Shown here piece after piece: positions 11,155 to 24,446 of a DNA stretch of 37,101 bases. The stretch spans positions 1 through 37,101 of the forward strand of contig LWCA01000240.1 of assembly GCA_001642005.1 (NCBI GenBank). Reading direction: 5' to 3'. The translations under genes were made by a program, and so were the position numbers. Below the pieces are notes generated by a model that saw only the letters and a list, made by a program, of their open reading frames with translations, was not told the origin of the DNA and did not search any database. The DNA comes from Intoshia linei (taxonomy: Eukaryota; Orthonectida; Rhopaluridae). Position 1 is the first letter of the stretch; the number at the start of each line of letters is the position of its first letter.

Positions 11155-14100
11155 ATGGACATTCTTTTTCTTATTCAACAATGTGTAGTTGGAAGGAATA
11201 TTAAAGTTTTATTAATTATTGAATATTTTAGTTAATAATGAATTTGAAGAGTCTGGAGACAGTATAGATAATGAGCCAGAAGGTAATTAAAAAAATTATA
11301 ATGATAATTAATTAATTAGACATACAAAAAGCAAAAGAACAGGAAATAAAGAATTTTCAGTTAAATATATACAACCAAGCATGTATCAACTTAAATGTTC
11401 CCTACGTATCTGCATATCGACGTCAAATTAATAATAAAATAATGGATCTATCTTATTGTAGTATAGACTCTGAAAAATTTAAACCTTGTGCTATATCATT
11501 AATGGTATAGTATAAAATCAATTGTAAAGTATTCGTTCTAGTTTTCCATTGCATTCAATTTTTATTAGAAAATTTTTCATATCCTGCTCCAGAATTAAAC
11601 CAATCTACTCCGAGAACCTCATCGGCTCCAACGAAATAATTTTACAATGGTGGCATCACTTTACCAAATTGAGAATTTAAAACAATGTGACATTTTTCAA
11701 TATCATAACTATCAAGTCCAAGCCCGTGTCAAGATAAGTAAGGACAACATGATATTACACATATGATAATACTTTTGCAGGAGCCTATTTTTAATACCCG
11801 AAAGCTTCGAGCATGATAGATTAGACTCTGACTTGGTCACTTATTAAAAAAACATTTCCCATGAAATTCGTGACGATGTATTACCCTTAAGGAAAAAATC
11901 ACCTCTTACCAATTTTTTTTTATGAAAAATACCTTTCTCTGATCCCAAAAGAAAAAACTTAATTTTACTAACCCTTAAGGAAAAACCCGATTTTACCAAT
12001 AGTTTTCTGAAAAATCCCATTTTACCAAAAATTAATATTTTAAAAATAATACAATAAATAAAATAATTCAAATTGTTCAGAGGTTGCACATTCCCCACCA
12101 CTGGAATAACGAAATTGCAGAGGAATTTTCGTTTATTTTGAATCAACGTTAGACCTAACAAAAATTTTAAATTGATATATTCGTGACATTAGATAATTAT
12201 AGATATTCAAAGTATCTAACCGGATATTTTAGTCAAATACCAATATTGAAGAAATAAACCTCTCTGATAATCGAATATGTGATATTGGATGCTATTATTT
12301 GAGTAATTCTCTCAAAGAAAATGTCAGTCTCCGTGTACTGGTAATGATTAACTAAAGCATAAATTTCAAAAATATTAAAAACCATCATTTATTTAAATGC
12401 AATGTCACATGTCTTTTAGACAGTTGCAAGCTGCAACGGTTAAAATTAAAATGTATTATTTTACTTAAAATTCATTTTTTTGAAATAACATTACTTTCTA
12501 TAAGTAAAAATTGTTTAAAGGATTGATTGTAAGCAAATTGTTTCATTAAAATTGATATTCAATAAATGTCAATGAATTTAAAAAAAACACATTTTTTAGA
12601 GTTACTGACATATTTTTTGAAATAAATGGTAACACAAAATTTACTTGTAATTTTTGAAATTTGAAATTTTTGTGGATTTCTCTAAGGAAAAGATTTTTTC
12701 TCCCAATTTATAAATATTTTGAAAATAAGTTTGGGACAATTTTTTGTGGTGTTTTTAATAAAAAATTTGTTTCTACCATATTCTAAATATTATAAAGATG
12801 GGTTTTTAGAGCAGTGGTTCCCACTCTTTTTTCACACGGACCGTTAATTTACTATGAAATTTATCACAGACCACTAAAATCAAATTACAAAATGTACTTG
12901 CAAAAATTTAAAAAAATACGATATTATACTACAATATTATAGTATTTTAATTTTCAAAAAAATTTTCCACGAACCGGTAAAATTATTTCCAGACTGGCAT
13001 TTGGGAACCGCTTTTTTTGAGCATATTTTTTCTTTTAATTTTTAAAGATTTTAAAAATAATTTTGGGAATTAATTTTGTAGGGCTTTACAAAGATTTTTA
13101 GCATTTTAGTAGATAAACCCTAAAAAATTTTTGAAAAAGAGATGAATAAATCAATATAAATTTCGTCAAAAAATCAATAATATGATTAATCAAGAAAGTA
13201 AATGCTGATTTAATTAATTAAAAAAATAAAATAGACATTTAAAATATTTGAATCAAACCTAATTTCATTTAGATCTTTTCAAATAATTCAATCAAAACGG
13301 AAGGCTTACGATATTTATGCCAATCCCTCAAATACAATACATTAATTACCGATCTTGATATATCAGGTATGTTTTTGGTTAATTCCCAAAATGTGTGTTA
13401 TAAATAATTACATACATTATTTCACGGCGTGGAACAAGGTCTCCACGGCCCTGAATTATGATAATGCAATTTATTTGAAACTTGTGTTTAGGAAACAATT
13501 TTTACGAAAAAGATTTGAATTATCTTGTAGATTTATTTTCGGTGATATTTTTTAATCTATTTATTCTATACTTTATACTTGATTTATTTTGTTATTTCTA
13601 CATGTCAGAAATTACATTAAAATTTAATTTAAATACAAATGTACTAACCAGCTTTTATTATGATTTTTAAAGTTACAGATTTGAACAAAAATGTTAACAA
13701 ATGTTTTTGTAAAAACTAACAAACATTTTAGTATAACAGAACATTAGTATACCTCAAATTAAGTAATAATAGAATATCAATCAAAGGAGGACTCTTAATA
13801 GCCAAAATTATAGGTATTTTAGTATTTAAAACATTATTTGTAGTTGTGTTCATGGCCATCAAAATTATTCATTAATTGCATACATACAATATGTACGTGT
13901 CTTAAGTAAAAATATTTTTGATAATGAAAATTCACGTAAAATCTCATTTAAGAATGAAACTTTAATTATTAATATTTGCAATAGCCGTAAAATCAAGTTT
14001 GGAAATATTAGACTTATCATGGAACAATATTCGCTTAGAAGGCGCTACATCCATTTGCAAATCCTTAGGGGTAAATTTTCACAATCCTTACTTATATAAA

Positions 14101-15292
14101 TTGAACCTGTATTTAAATACTAAATACTTTATTTCATCTTAGAAAAACAGCAGTTTAAAAGAATTGAACTTGGGATGGAATGGTATCTTCCTAAGTGGCT
14201 GTATATATTTATCACAATCATTGCGACAAAATCAAACATTGGTTCATTTAAACATTTCAAACAATAGATTAAATATGGAATGCATAGGTCATATATTTAA
14301 AGGCATTGAGCAGAACAATACACTTGAGATTTTAAATGTATTAAAATTATACTTATAAGATTATTAGTCAATTGCTCCTAGATTGATAACAACCCCATAA
14401 CCATTATTGGAATAGAGTTTATATTAAAATGTGTAAAAGAATCTGTCAACCAAAGTTTAACAAAAATTGATTTTAAGGTAACAAATTCATTTACATTATT
14501 AATCAAACAATTTTTAATATAATTCTATTCAGTCCCATTCCATCAGTGAAGCTATACTGAAAACCATATTGGAAATATCTAATAAACAAAATATCAAATT
14601 TGATCATGGAAAGGTGTATTGGAATTGTAAACCCAAATCAAATGAAACTAGGTATGTTGATGAATACGCGCTATTGGATTCTGAACCATTGATGGTATGG
14701 TGAATTTTGTAATTGATTATATGCAACTAAAATGCGATATAGGTTTTACTTGAATATGTGAGACTGTCTGGGTTAAGACTATTAGATTTTTTTTCGTCGT
14801 TAGATAAAGATGGCAGCAAATCATTGACTACTGAGGAATTTACGGAAGGCATTAAGGTATCATGTGCCATAAATTCATCAATGTATATTTAGAGCATTGA
14901 TATACCCTTATCTCAAGTGTAAGTAATATGCTTCAAATCATAAGTTGTACTTTTAGAGGAATCAGCAGGTTAATTAAAAAATTAGACGTCGACGGAGACG
15001 GAGAAGTGGATTATTCGTAATAAGTAGATCATTTACATTAAAAACTTAACGTAGAGAATTACTCGAAGGTCAAAAAGAACATAAAATAAAATATAGGAAA
15101 ATGATGGAACTATCAAAATCTATTCCGATTGAAATGACAGAAATTGGTAGAATTTGTGCGAAACTAGCCTACGTTATGAAAAATCGAAATTACAAAAGAA
15201 TAGCAAGGATAAATAGCTACTATGATATTAACAGTAGTATTACACATACAACCGCAAAAATAAAACAATTGAACAATATTATTAATTATTAA
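11155..15292 (+). CDS. LRRC74-like leucine-rich repeat protein with C-terminal EF-hands
   Basis: Exons 11155-11182, 11232-11282, 11320-11504, 12233-12340, 13273-13366, 13492-13541, 13732-13813, 13985-14070, 14143-14337, 14382-14477, 14533-14694, 14743-14856, 14893-14918, 14957-15016 and 15055-15292 join in phase to 524 aa. An acidic N-terminus precedes ribonuclease-inhibitor-type leucine-rich repeats, for example IEEINLSDNRICDIG, LEILDLSWNNIRLEGA, LKELNLGWNGIFLSG and LVHLNISNNRLNMECIG. Then comes a pair of EF-hands with calcium loops DKDGSKSLTTEEF and DVDGDGEVDYSE, both with the acidic positions filled. The order and spacing match the vertebrate LRRC74 proteins, including IRLIKKLDVDGDG-like joining sequence; in those the EF-hands are degenerate, whereas here they look calcium-competent. 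The function is not established in the family. The last exon adds a basic tail of about 78 aa. The start exon is the least certain part. Confidence 0.8.
11505..12232. other. LRRC74-like intron 3 with antisense minisatellite
   Basis: A 728-bp intron. Between about 11880 and 12035 it holds copies of the minisatellite motif (antisense: CCCTTAAGGAAAAA, TTTTACCAA) that recurs at 29.5-30.4 and 34.1-34.5 kb. Confidence 0.5.
12812..13012. mobile_element. hAT-like MITE in an LRRC74-like intron
   Basis: The element begins CAGTGGTTCCCACTC and ends TTTGGGAACCGCT, giving inverted termini typical of hAT elements, with internal CACGGACC and GAACCGG motifs also typical of such ends. Length is about 200 bp with no coding sequence, so it is non-autonomous. 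It lies in the 932-bp intron 12341-13272. Confidence 0.7.
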
Positions 15293-16318
15293 ATCGTACG
15301 TTTTTATTTTTTATTTGTTATTATAAAATTATTTAACATTTTTTACATACAAAGTTTGCACATTTGTAAATATACTGTAACATTGAATCTTTATCACAAA
15401 CGTACGAACAAGGTATATCCAGTTTTTCATACTATCAATAAATTATATTACATATGTTTTTATTTCGTAAAACCCACTTAATGATTTTGCACTCAAAATT
15501 ACTAAATAATTTGAAGGCCAGTTTTAAAATGGCCGCAGTAACATGTTGATATTAGTGATGACAATTTAGCGATAAAAAATTAAAAAATCTAAATTAACAT
15601 CTATGTACTATGAATTGTTTACATGTACAATAGGGTGTCCACTTTTTATCTTTTTTTATTAGAAAACCCAATTTTGCACGTGGTTGCCTTTTTTGGTTTT
15701 AAGTATTTATCTAAAATAATGAAATTGGTTATTATTTACCTCCTCAAATGTAATTATTTAATTCATACAAAAATGTTACCATAAATATAAAATATTATAT
15801 ACGTAAGGATAACTAACATGTAATAAGTCAATTAATAACATTTTAAATATTAATAATACTATTAATAAGTAATATATTAATTGCAGTAACTTCAATAACA
15901 TACTTAATAAATTAACATAATTTATTCAGTATAGAATCCAGATCAGGGGTGCACATTGCACAACCTGCGATCGTATGGCCGCATGCGGCCTGAGAGCGTT
16001 TATTTTCGGCCGTGGGTAATCCATATGATCACAATACAATATATCATTTTACTTCAACTTTAAAATTAAATAGTTTAAATCAGATTTTATTCAATAGTTA
16101 CATTTTTGACTTTGGCCCCTTTTTCAATGTCAAAGTAACTATACTAACGATATAACTATACTATGGTTTTACTTCATGTAATTGTTTATCATGCTTATCA
16201 TGATTCATGCTATGTGGGACATTTTCTTAATTTAAATACAGTTCTAACATATTTATTTTGGTTTTTAATGATGTTTGAATTCCTCACAATTAACCCCAAA
16301 AACTATAAATAAAGATAA
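15293..16318. other. intergenic spacer with a hAT-like end
   Basis: A convergent spacer between the LRRC74-like gene and the carnosine methyltransferase-like gene, which should hold both 3' UTRs. A GC-rich segment at about 15943-16025 (CAGGGGTGCACATTGCACAA, GGCCGCATGCGGCC) looks like a hAT transposon terminus. The rest is featureless AT-rich DNA. Confidence 0.5.
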
Positions 16319-18542
16319 TTATACAAACTCAAAATGAATTTCGTAAAAAACAAAATAAATGAGCTAGAACTGAATTTAAATTAAATTTAATTCCAATTTA
16401 CCGTAAATTTAAATCCAATTTTTTCAATCATCAACTTTAATTCATCAAAATTTCTAAAATAAAATAAGCCCAAAAACAATAAAACATCATGAATAATTTG
16501 AAATAAAACTGTGAAGGAGCCTAGTACTTAATTTTAATGTAATATAACACAATACATAGCACCACAAAAAAGTTATTTGTAAATATGGCATACTGTTCAC
16601 TACGCCCGGACCCAACAAACAACTTAAGTACATTGTAAGTAATAAACTACAATTCTATAGAAGCTTCTTTTGGCATATTGTCAAAATGGTATAATAAAGG
16701 ACCTAAATGCATTAGTCATATATCTTTAACAAAAAATGTACCAAAATTAATCCAATAACCGCCTGGTTTGAGAATATCGAATATAGCTTCACAATAATCA
16801 ACAACATTATGAGCTGTATCAATAAAAAAAATAGTGACGATACAATCATATTTTTCTAGACGAAAATACAAATGTATAGACAAAAAATAAGATAATACCA
16901 GCGTCATTTGCATAAACTTCCAGAAACTCGCCAGCAGTGAATGACATTCTGTTTTTTAAATCCACCTGAGAAATATCGACATCGGGAAACTTGACTCCTT
17001 TCAATTGATTTTGTAAATTGGTTTGATTTGAAAAATCCAACAACCAAGGATATATAGTGCACTCGTTTCGTTTGAGCTTTCTGGTATAGAGATAAAGAAT
17101 AATAAAAACTAATATTTGAGAAAAATAAAATTTTACTTATTCAAAATAAAATTGGACGTAAGAAGCCTACAAAGATTATAATAAGATTCAAAATATCGTA
17201 CATGTGCAAGCTAAATTCGTTTCCTTCCGTATAATATCCTAATTTGGCCAACTCAAAGACAATTCGACCTAAACCAGCACCAGGCACCAAAATGTTAATT
17301 TTCTGGTTTGGTTCGTTGTCGATTAATCTGTTTAAATAGTTTTGTATTTTTATACTTAAGAATACTCAATTGGAATTAAATCCTTAACAAATTGTATCAC
17401 AATGTCATAGCATTTAATTCTTTCGGTAGCTCCTTCGTCTGACCAATCTCGCATTATTTGCTTGAAACAACTAACAACCTTGTCCATGAATGTAACATTG
17501 TATTTTCGATTCTTATTTCAATATATGAATTTTAAACATTACATAATAGAGTCTTGCACAGGCCGAAATGTTGCATTATAACCTGCCCTAATTTTTTTTA
17601 GCTTACGATCAGTTACGACAATGAGAAGTCCATTTTTTCAGTTTTCATCGATTTTTTTTAATGTTGCCTAGTAATTTCACTTAAATAATCCGCGATAAAT
17701 TTTATAATTTATTACTGAATTGTCCACCGTAAAAAAATCCTGGGAACCGAGTTCTACCCCATGGATCGGCAATCAGTAACCCGCGGACCAAAAGTTGCTC
17801 ACAGAATAATTTTGGTGATCTTTTGAGTAAATATGTAAATAATTTAATTTTCAAATTATCTACTATAATTACTTCATTATAATCATTTTAATATTGAATT
17901 TTCAGATAGCCATAGATATACACAACCGTTTCTTTTCCGTTAAATTAAAATGCATCATTTGTAAATATTTAAAAATGAGACTAGAATTTTTGTAATATAA
18001 AAAGTTAGTCACGATATGCAAAAGGTTGCCTACCCATGTTCTATATATTACCATTACCCATAGACAGCAACGATATGCAATTATTATAATTATTAGTTCT
18101 TAATTAATTTGAATTTCTTTTGAATAGTTCCAATACAAAAAAATATGTAAATAATTCAAATAAAAATTTTTAACTTATCCATATTCCAACAATATTTCCG
18201 TTTGACCCATTGCTAGGTTTAATACATAATACCTCATTATTTATATGGCAACAATCTGAACCATCAAACAAGTCCAAAATTTTTTGATTTTCCAATATTA
18301 ACTTTTCCACACTTGAGATTTTTTCACGAAATAATAGTTTTATATAATTTCTTTGTCTGTCTGGTAAATGGTACCAACAATTTTTCAGTTTCATTAGTCT
18401 TTTATTACAATATGAACTAAATTGAAGTGATTGGTTAAATATGCAGCCACAGAAAGAAACTGTACCTGTAACATTTAAAAGAATGAACAATGTCTCTGAA
18501 GTGTTGTTCCTCGTTATTTTCAACTTGGTTTTTCTTTTCCAT
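16319..18542 (-). CDS. CARNMT1: carnosine N-methyltransferase-like (N2227 family)
   Basis: Complement of exons 16319-16363, 16402-16453, 16651-16702, 16742-16855, 16899-17080, 17137-17166, 17202-17327, 17366-17511, 18233-18416 and 18466-18542; all phases agree, giving 335 aa (human 409). CARNMT1 transfers methyl from S-adenosylmethionine to carnosine, making anserine. Visible family signatures: [15 protein letters not shown] near the start, [12 protein letters not shown], the SAM-binding motif [86 protein letters not shown] and [16 protein letters not shown]. The catalytic core is therefore intact. Odd: after IEKIGFKFT the last exon (16319-16363) encodes only 14 aa ending FYEIHFEFV, resembling the terminal YYYECVLFVV strand but lacking about 20 preceding residues. 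That exon and the 18233 donor are the least certain. Seven of nine introns are 35-56 bp. Confidence 0.85.
17756..18042. mobile_element. hAT-like MITE in CARNMT1-like intron 2
   Basis: The left end, ATGGATCGGCAATCAGTAAC followed by CCGCGGACC, and the reverse complement of the right end, ACATGGGTAGGCAACCTTTT, match each other imperfectly. They also resemble the GGTCGGCAACC-type ends of hAT elements. Length is about 285 bp, non-coding. It accounts for much of an otherwise oversized 721-bp intron. Confidence 0.55.
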
Positions 18543-19494
18543 TTCCAATAAAGATTTGTTTAAATTGAATCAAGTGTATTCGACTCGAATAAATTACAAA
18601 ATTAAACCACAAGCGATTCTCATTATTTTAAGTAGCGCCATTAGATAATGTTGAGATTAATGAAAACCAAAGCTGAACCTAGCGTACCTCTAGACACTTG
18701 TGCGGTGTCATTTTTCCAAATTGAGCAATAAAAAATTACTGAATCAAAACCCTTGCAAGGTTCTTCTAGGGGTTATATGAGAACGTCTTCTTTGCGAAAA
18801 AAAATTTAGTAGCCATTCATTTTCATTTTCGTGTCATTAGCTTGGTAGGTAGCTCTGGTTGAAGCACCTTATCAATTTTTGGATCTCAAATATACAATTA
18901 AACTTTGGGTCCATTTTGGATGAAATACTAAAACTTTACGTGAAATATTTGAGTGGGCACAATTTCACATTTTACTGAATCATTTTGAATTAATTGTACT
19001 TATTTGTATAAGTATTAACAAAATACAACGTATTTCATAAAATTGAATGTTTTATCCATTTATTTCAAAAACTAAGAATCCTAGAACTTTAAAAATAACA
19101 GTTTATTCCGTTTATCATAAATATCAATATCCATACATAACATGCTCTTAGTTAAAAACGCATTTTATCATTTCATAATCGCAGATTCTTATCAGTACAG
19201 AGCACAAGATAAAATTGAAAACAATAAAATACAATAAATAATTTATCCCATAAAATATGAGTTTTTTTCGACAAGTGAATTGAATTGTCCTTCAAATTTA
19301 AAGTCCACTATTAAATCCAAAAATCTCTAAATTAAAAAATAACCATAGTCAGTCAGTTTAAAGTTTTATGAATATGGTTTTGACTAAATTTTACGATGGA
19401 GTCCCAATTTGAAAAATAATAAAAACACGGCAAATTATATAGGTAATACTATATTTTCAACATTTAAAAAGTATTCTCAAATGGGGAATCTCCA
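18543..19494. other. spacer between the two methyltransferase genes
   Basis: An AT-rich spacer between the carnosine methyltransferase-like start and the arginine methyltransferase stop, both genes on the minus strand. A GC-richer stretch at about 18660-18960 may be an old repeat, but I found no inverted termini or coding frame. Confidence 0.45.
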
Positions 19495-20742
<1,248 letters not shown>

Positions 20743-20937
20743 ATCCTCGGTTTATAAATATTTACAAAATTATAAATTATGCACGCTTTCAGAATAATCA
20801 AAACTTTTGCTCAAATAGAAATGTAACTTTGGTGAATGCATTGTATGATCTTAAATATAATATCGTTAGGATATTTTCGATATATTTAGGATATTATATT
20901 ACAGAAACTAAGCTGGAGTCTTGTGATAACAATTATA
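20743..20937. other. 5' spacer of the arginine methyltransferase gene
   Basis: A short AT-rich stretch upstream of the methyltransferase start codon and before the decayed PHD/CCHC element. It presumably includes the methyltransferase promoter. No motif is recognised. Confidence 0.35.
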
Positions 20938-21656
20938 ATGGTGCCAAGGGGGTTAAAACATTGTTATTGCAAGCGTGGTGAATTGGAAAATGATTTTATG
21001 GTGAAGTGTGATATTTGTAAGGATTGATTTCATGGAGATTGTGTAAAGTTGACAAAAAAGGAGGTGGATAAAATGGATGAATTTAGGTGTAAAAATTCTG
21101 AAAAGAAATGTATAAATAGTGGTAAATGACAGGTTAGGGTGCCGCAGAAATTTAATAGTTATGTGATAGAGAAAAGCAAGAATTAGAAAAAAAATTGGTG
21201 GAAAAATAAGGAATTTTTCGAGAGTTAATGTGAAAAAAAAAAAATTGCATATAAATGAATTGGTTAGAATCTTTAGTTTAATGGAGTTTAGTCGTTTTGA
21301 TACATTGTCACCCATTTTATCATTAGAACGCTTTTCATTGTTAAATTTTGAAGATAAATTTAAAAAAAATCCAATATCTTTAATTAATTGATGATGATGC
21401 AGATGAGGCAATATTTGATTTTGAAAGATTATTGTGGAAATTTGGTGAAATATATTATGATCATTAGTATATTAAATAAATATGAGTTGAAAGAATTCAA
21501 TTTTTTAAATTTTATTTTAATGAATGGAGTCGTTAGTGGTGTGAAGTTTAGTTATAAAATTAAACATGGTGATAGATCCCAGCCTATTCGGTGCTATGGG
21601 TGTGGATTTTATGGACACATATCTTATATTTGTCCTAGAAATAAGAGACAGTAAGG
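20938..21656 (+). mobile_element. decayed gag-like element with PHD and CCHC zinc motifs
   Basis: The first part reads like a PHD finger (CYCKRG, then KCDICKD, FHGDCVKLT and MDEFRC), but a stop stands where the conserved tryptophan before FHGDC is expected. Further stops and at least one frameshift follow. A second coding stretch at 21388-21654 ends in a CCHC knuckle, CYGCGFYGHISYICPR (C-x2-C-x4-H-x4-C), preceded by RSQPIR. PHD and CCHC modules together occur in gag-like or ORF1 proteins of retroelements. I infer a dead retroelement fragment. No reverse transcriptase or LTR was found nearby. The base composition is G-richer than the flanks. Confidence 0.6.
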
Positions 21657-22156
21657 TGATTAAGTTGAGGAGAGGGACCTAAATGTCCTAAAACTTTTCG
21701 ACAACCTGAGTCGTTAAAATAATTTACCTAAATGTGATTAAACTTATCGACCGAAACATCGTTAAAAATGCAAGTTTTGCTGTTTGGTTGTTGGGTACCC
21801 GCGCTTAGTGCCATGGTGCAAAATAATGTTAAAGATTGTGATGCAGTGAAGATTAATATAAATTGAAAGAGGTGTTATATAATTAGTTGTTAAATTGTAT
21901 CTAAAGTGATTACTATGATTTTGTACGACAATAAATGTTTAATTTCTAAAAATCTTGAAATAACATTACAGTCTTTCTTATTGTAAATATGGAGCTATGC
22001 CTCGTTTCGTTTTGAATACGCAAAAAGAAGATTAAAAGTTTCCAATATCTCAACAGAAAATTGCTAAGAGTGACTAATAAAATGTTATGTAGATAAATTC
22101 ATTTCAAAAAGTTTATTTTCGATACACATTTAAATAATTATAAAATTAACACCATC
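21657..22156. other. spacer upstream of VMA21
   Basis: The first 200 bases may be remains of the decayed element (GC-richer, no open frame). The remainder is AT-rich and should contain the VMA21 promoter. No specific site is recognised. Confidence 0.4.
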
Positions 22157-22681
22157 ATGGCTGACAATGAATGTATAAAAGATTTAATGCAAAGGTATAA
22201 TCAACTATTTGTCAATATTCTGAATCAGTATTACAATTATAAAAAAATCGATAAAAACTAAAAACTAATCTTTATAATTACTAAAATAGTCTTTTTTGGA
22301 GTTTGCATCAGTTTCTGATGTGAATAGACGTTTGAGACTTGTAAAAATAATTCACATATAATATGATGAAGGACTAATTTTATAATTTAGAGAAATTGAA
22401 AATACTGTCAACACACCTTTAAAAAAATTGGCCATATCTTCAATGATATCTATATTTGTACTACCTATTGTTTGTTTTTTCATATTTAAAAAAATATTTT
22501 TCGGTAATTGAAAATTGACATTATTATATAACTCTAAATAGATTTCTTACACATGGACCCACACAGTACGAATACAGTTTCAGCAATTGGTGCTGTCATA
22601 ATCATGCATTGCATGGTAGGTTGGTGTTGTTATAGTGCTTGGAAGATTACTGGAAAAGTAAAAACAGACAAACAGGATTAA
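22157..22681 (+). CDS. VMA21: V-ATPase assembly factor VMA21
   Basis: Exons 22157-22194, 22391-22503 and 22542-22681 join in phase to 96 aa (human 101). VMA21 is an endoplasmic reticulum membrane chaperone for assembly of the V0 sector of the vacuolar proton pump. The sequence shows two hydrophobic hairpin segments: TM1 around residues 23-45 (LKKLAISSMISIFVLPIVCF) and TM2 around residues 62-82 (VSAIGAVIIMHCMVGWCCYS). A polar loop with FDFLHMDPH lies between them, and a cytosolic tail ends KTDKQD, close to the human GKQD end. The AIVAVVAVHV-like start of TM2 and AWK after it match the family. Introns are 196 and 38 bp. Its stop is 40 bp from that of the convergent NOP2 gene. It is too short and too split to appear as a single long frame. 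Confidence 0.82.
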
Positions 22682-22721
22682 CCCCAATCAAAATAAAAAA
22701 TTTATTTACAATTATAAAACA

Positions 22722-24446
22722 TTATTTTGGATTTTTTGTTTTTCCAGAAATTGGATCTCTGTGTAAATTTGATAACTTTCTAAGTTTTGCAACAAAAAAA
22801 CCATCAACGTTGTGTTGATGTGGATAAAATCTTTTGGTGAGATTCATAGAAGGATGAAAGTGTTTTGCTCGGAATTTTGTAAACCCTGCAACACCAAAAT
22901 CTTTGAGTCCAGTTTCGACAAGTTTAACGTGTCTATTTTTTAAAGCATATTGTATCACTTCTTCGCATTCTTCTACCATAATTGAGCAAGTAGAGTAGAC
23001 AATTATTGCACCTGTACTAGATTTGTAACTACAACAATCAATTGCACTCATAATTAACTCTTTTTGAAGGTGAGCACATCGATAAATTTCTTTCTCGGTT
23101 TTTGAAAATTTTACACTGGGATCTTTAGATATGACTCCAGTTCCAGAACTAAATATAAATCTTAGTTGTTAAAATTAAAATTAAAATACCATGGAGAGTC
23201 TAATAAAACTCGATCAAAAGTACTGGGAAACATGGTGGATAATTTTCTACCTTCATGGCAAATAATTGCAACATTCATGAGACCCATCCTGTGACAATTT
23301 CCAATGACCGCCTTAGCTCGATCTTCATTGATATCATTTGCATAAATTTCTCCTTCGTTTTTCATGAGCTAGAAATATAAAAGTAAAATATATAATAGAC
23401 AATATTACTTGTCCAATGAATGTAGTTTTTCCTCCAGGCGCCGCAGCTACATCTAAAACGCGTTCTCCTGGTCTCGGGTTAAGCGCCAACACAGCCGCCA
23501 TACTGCTAGCGCCTTGTATTGTGTAGTATCCAGATAAATATTCAGGTGTTGCTCCTAATGGAACCTTGCTACTGTACACAACCAATCCAACACTATTCCA
23601 CTCACCAAGTGGGTCTAAATTGACACCTCGATTAATCAAGACCTCCGCCAATTGTTTTCGTTTCGTTTTCAATGTATTGGTTCGTAAAGTAGTTGGACGT
23701 GGGTGATCCGTTGCGTCCAAAAATTCAATTATATCAAGCAAAAAAAGATGAATAAATTGGGTCATTAAATATTCATTATATCCGTAAATATGTCTAAGGT
23801 TGTAAATTAAACGATCCACATATTCGCTTCTTTTAGTATCTGGGTCCGATCTGTTGGCGAAATCTCCCAAAACTTGTACTATTTCCATGCAAGACTCTCT
23901 AGACTCCTCCATATCAAAATTTTCTGGTATAATCAAAGTATTTTCTTCATTTTCTGTGAATGCAATTTCTGGTAGTTGATATCGAGTTGCATGAATTTTT
24001 ACTTCATCCATTTCATCAATAGCGTCTTTTGCAACCATTTCACGTTTTTCATCTTCAATTATAGCCGCCTTTTCAACCGGTAACATTTCATTCATATATA
24101 TTTCTACATCCTCCAGAATATCTCTCTTGGTGGTTTCATTTGGGTCGTTTTCTATTACTGGTTCTTTCAACTCAGGGGTAATTGTTTTGGCAGGTTTTAA
24201 AATACTTTTCAAGGGTTTATCGAGTTTTTTAGATTCCACTATAATTTTCATTTGCTTTTTGACAATATTTTTCTTTTTCAATTTACGTAAACTTCCTAAA
24301 AGTATTTGTAAACATTTATATTTTTTTTAACCTTTTGATAGCGTTTTAGGTATCGAAACTTTGGTTTCTACTTGTTGACCCTTTGGTTTTCGTCTAATTG
24401 ATCTATTTCTCGTTTTGTTTTCATTTACTGCAAATTTTCTTCCCAT
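22722..24446 (-). CDS. NOP2: 25S/28S rRNA cytosine-C5 methyltransferase NOP2/NSUN1
   Basis: Complement of exons 22722-23148, 23190-23368, 23409-24295 and 24332-24446, in phase, 535 aa. NOP2 is a nucleolar m5C methyltransferase of large-subunit rRNA needed for 60S biogenesis. Visible: an N-terminal MGRKF followed by a Lys/Arg-rich nucleolar-type region, an acidic stretch, PRPTTLRTNTLKTKRKQLAE, LINRGVNLDPLGEW, ATPEYLSGYYTIQGASSM, the SAM motif VLDVAAAPGGKTTFIGQ, ANDINEDR, RVLLDSPCSGTGVISKDP with the motif IV cysteine, and YSTCSIMVEE with the catalytic motif VI cysteine. The C-terminal RFYPHQHNVDGFFVAKLRK is also conserved. It ends shortly after the catalytic domain, lacking the long tail of the human protein (812 aa). 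Introns are 36, 40 and 41 bp. The motif IV codon TGT is split by the third intron. Confidence 0.93.

Noticed and set aside
11555-11639. coding-like stretch reading NFSYPAPELNQSTPRTSSAP inside LRRC74-like intron 3
   Set aside because: It ends in a stop and cannot join the flanking phase-0 exons in frame; exon 3 to exon 4 already aligns continuously with LRRC74.
11844-12161. 105-aa minus-strand open frame
   Set aside because: It lies over the antisense minisatellite; repetitive translation with no family resemblance.
20953-21411. 152-aa minus-strand open frame
   Set aside because: Antisense shadow of the decayed PHD/CCHC element; the low-complexity F/L/I/T-rich translation is typical of reverse reading of A-rich DNA.
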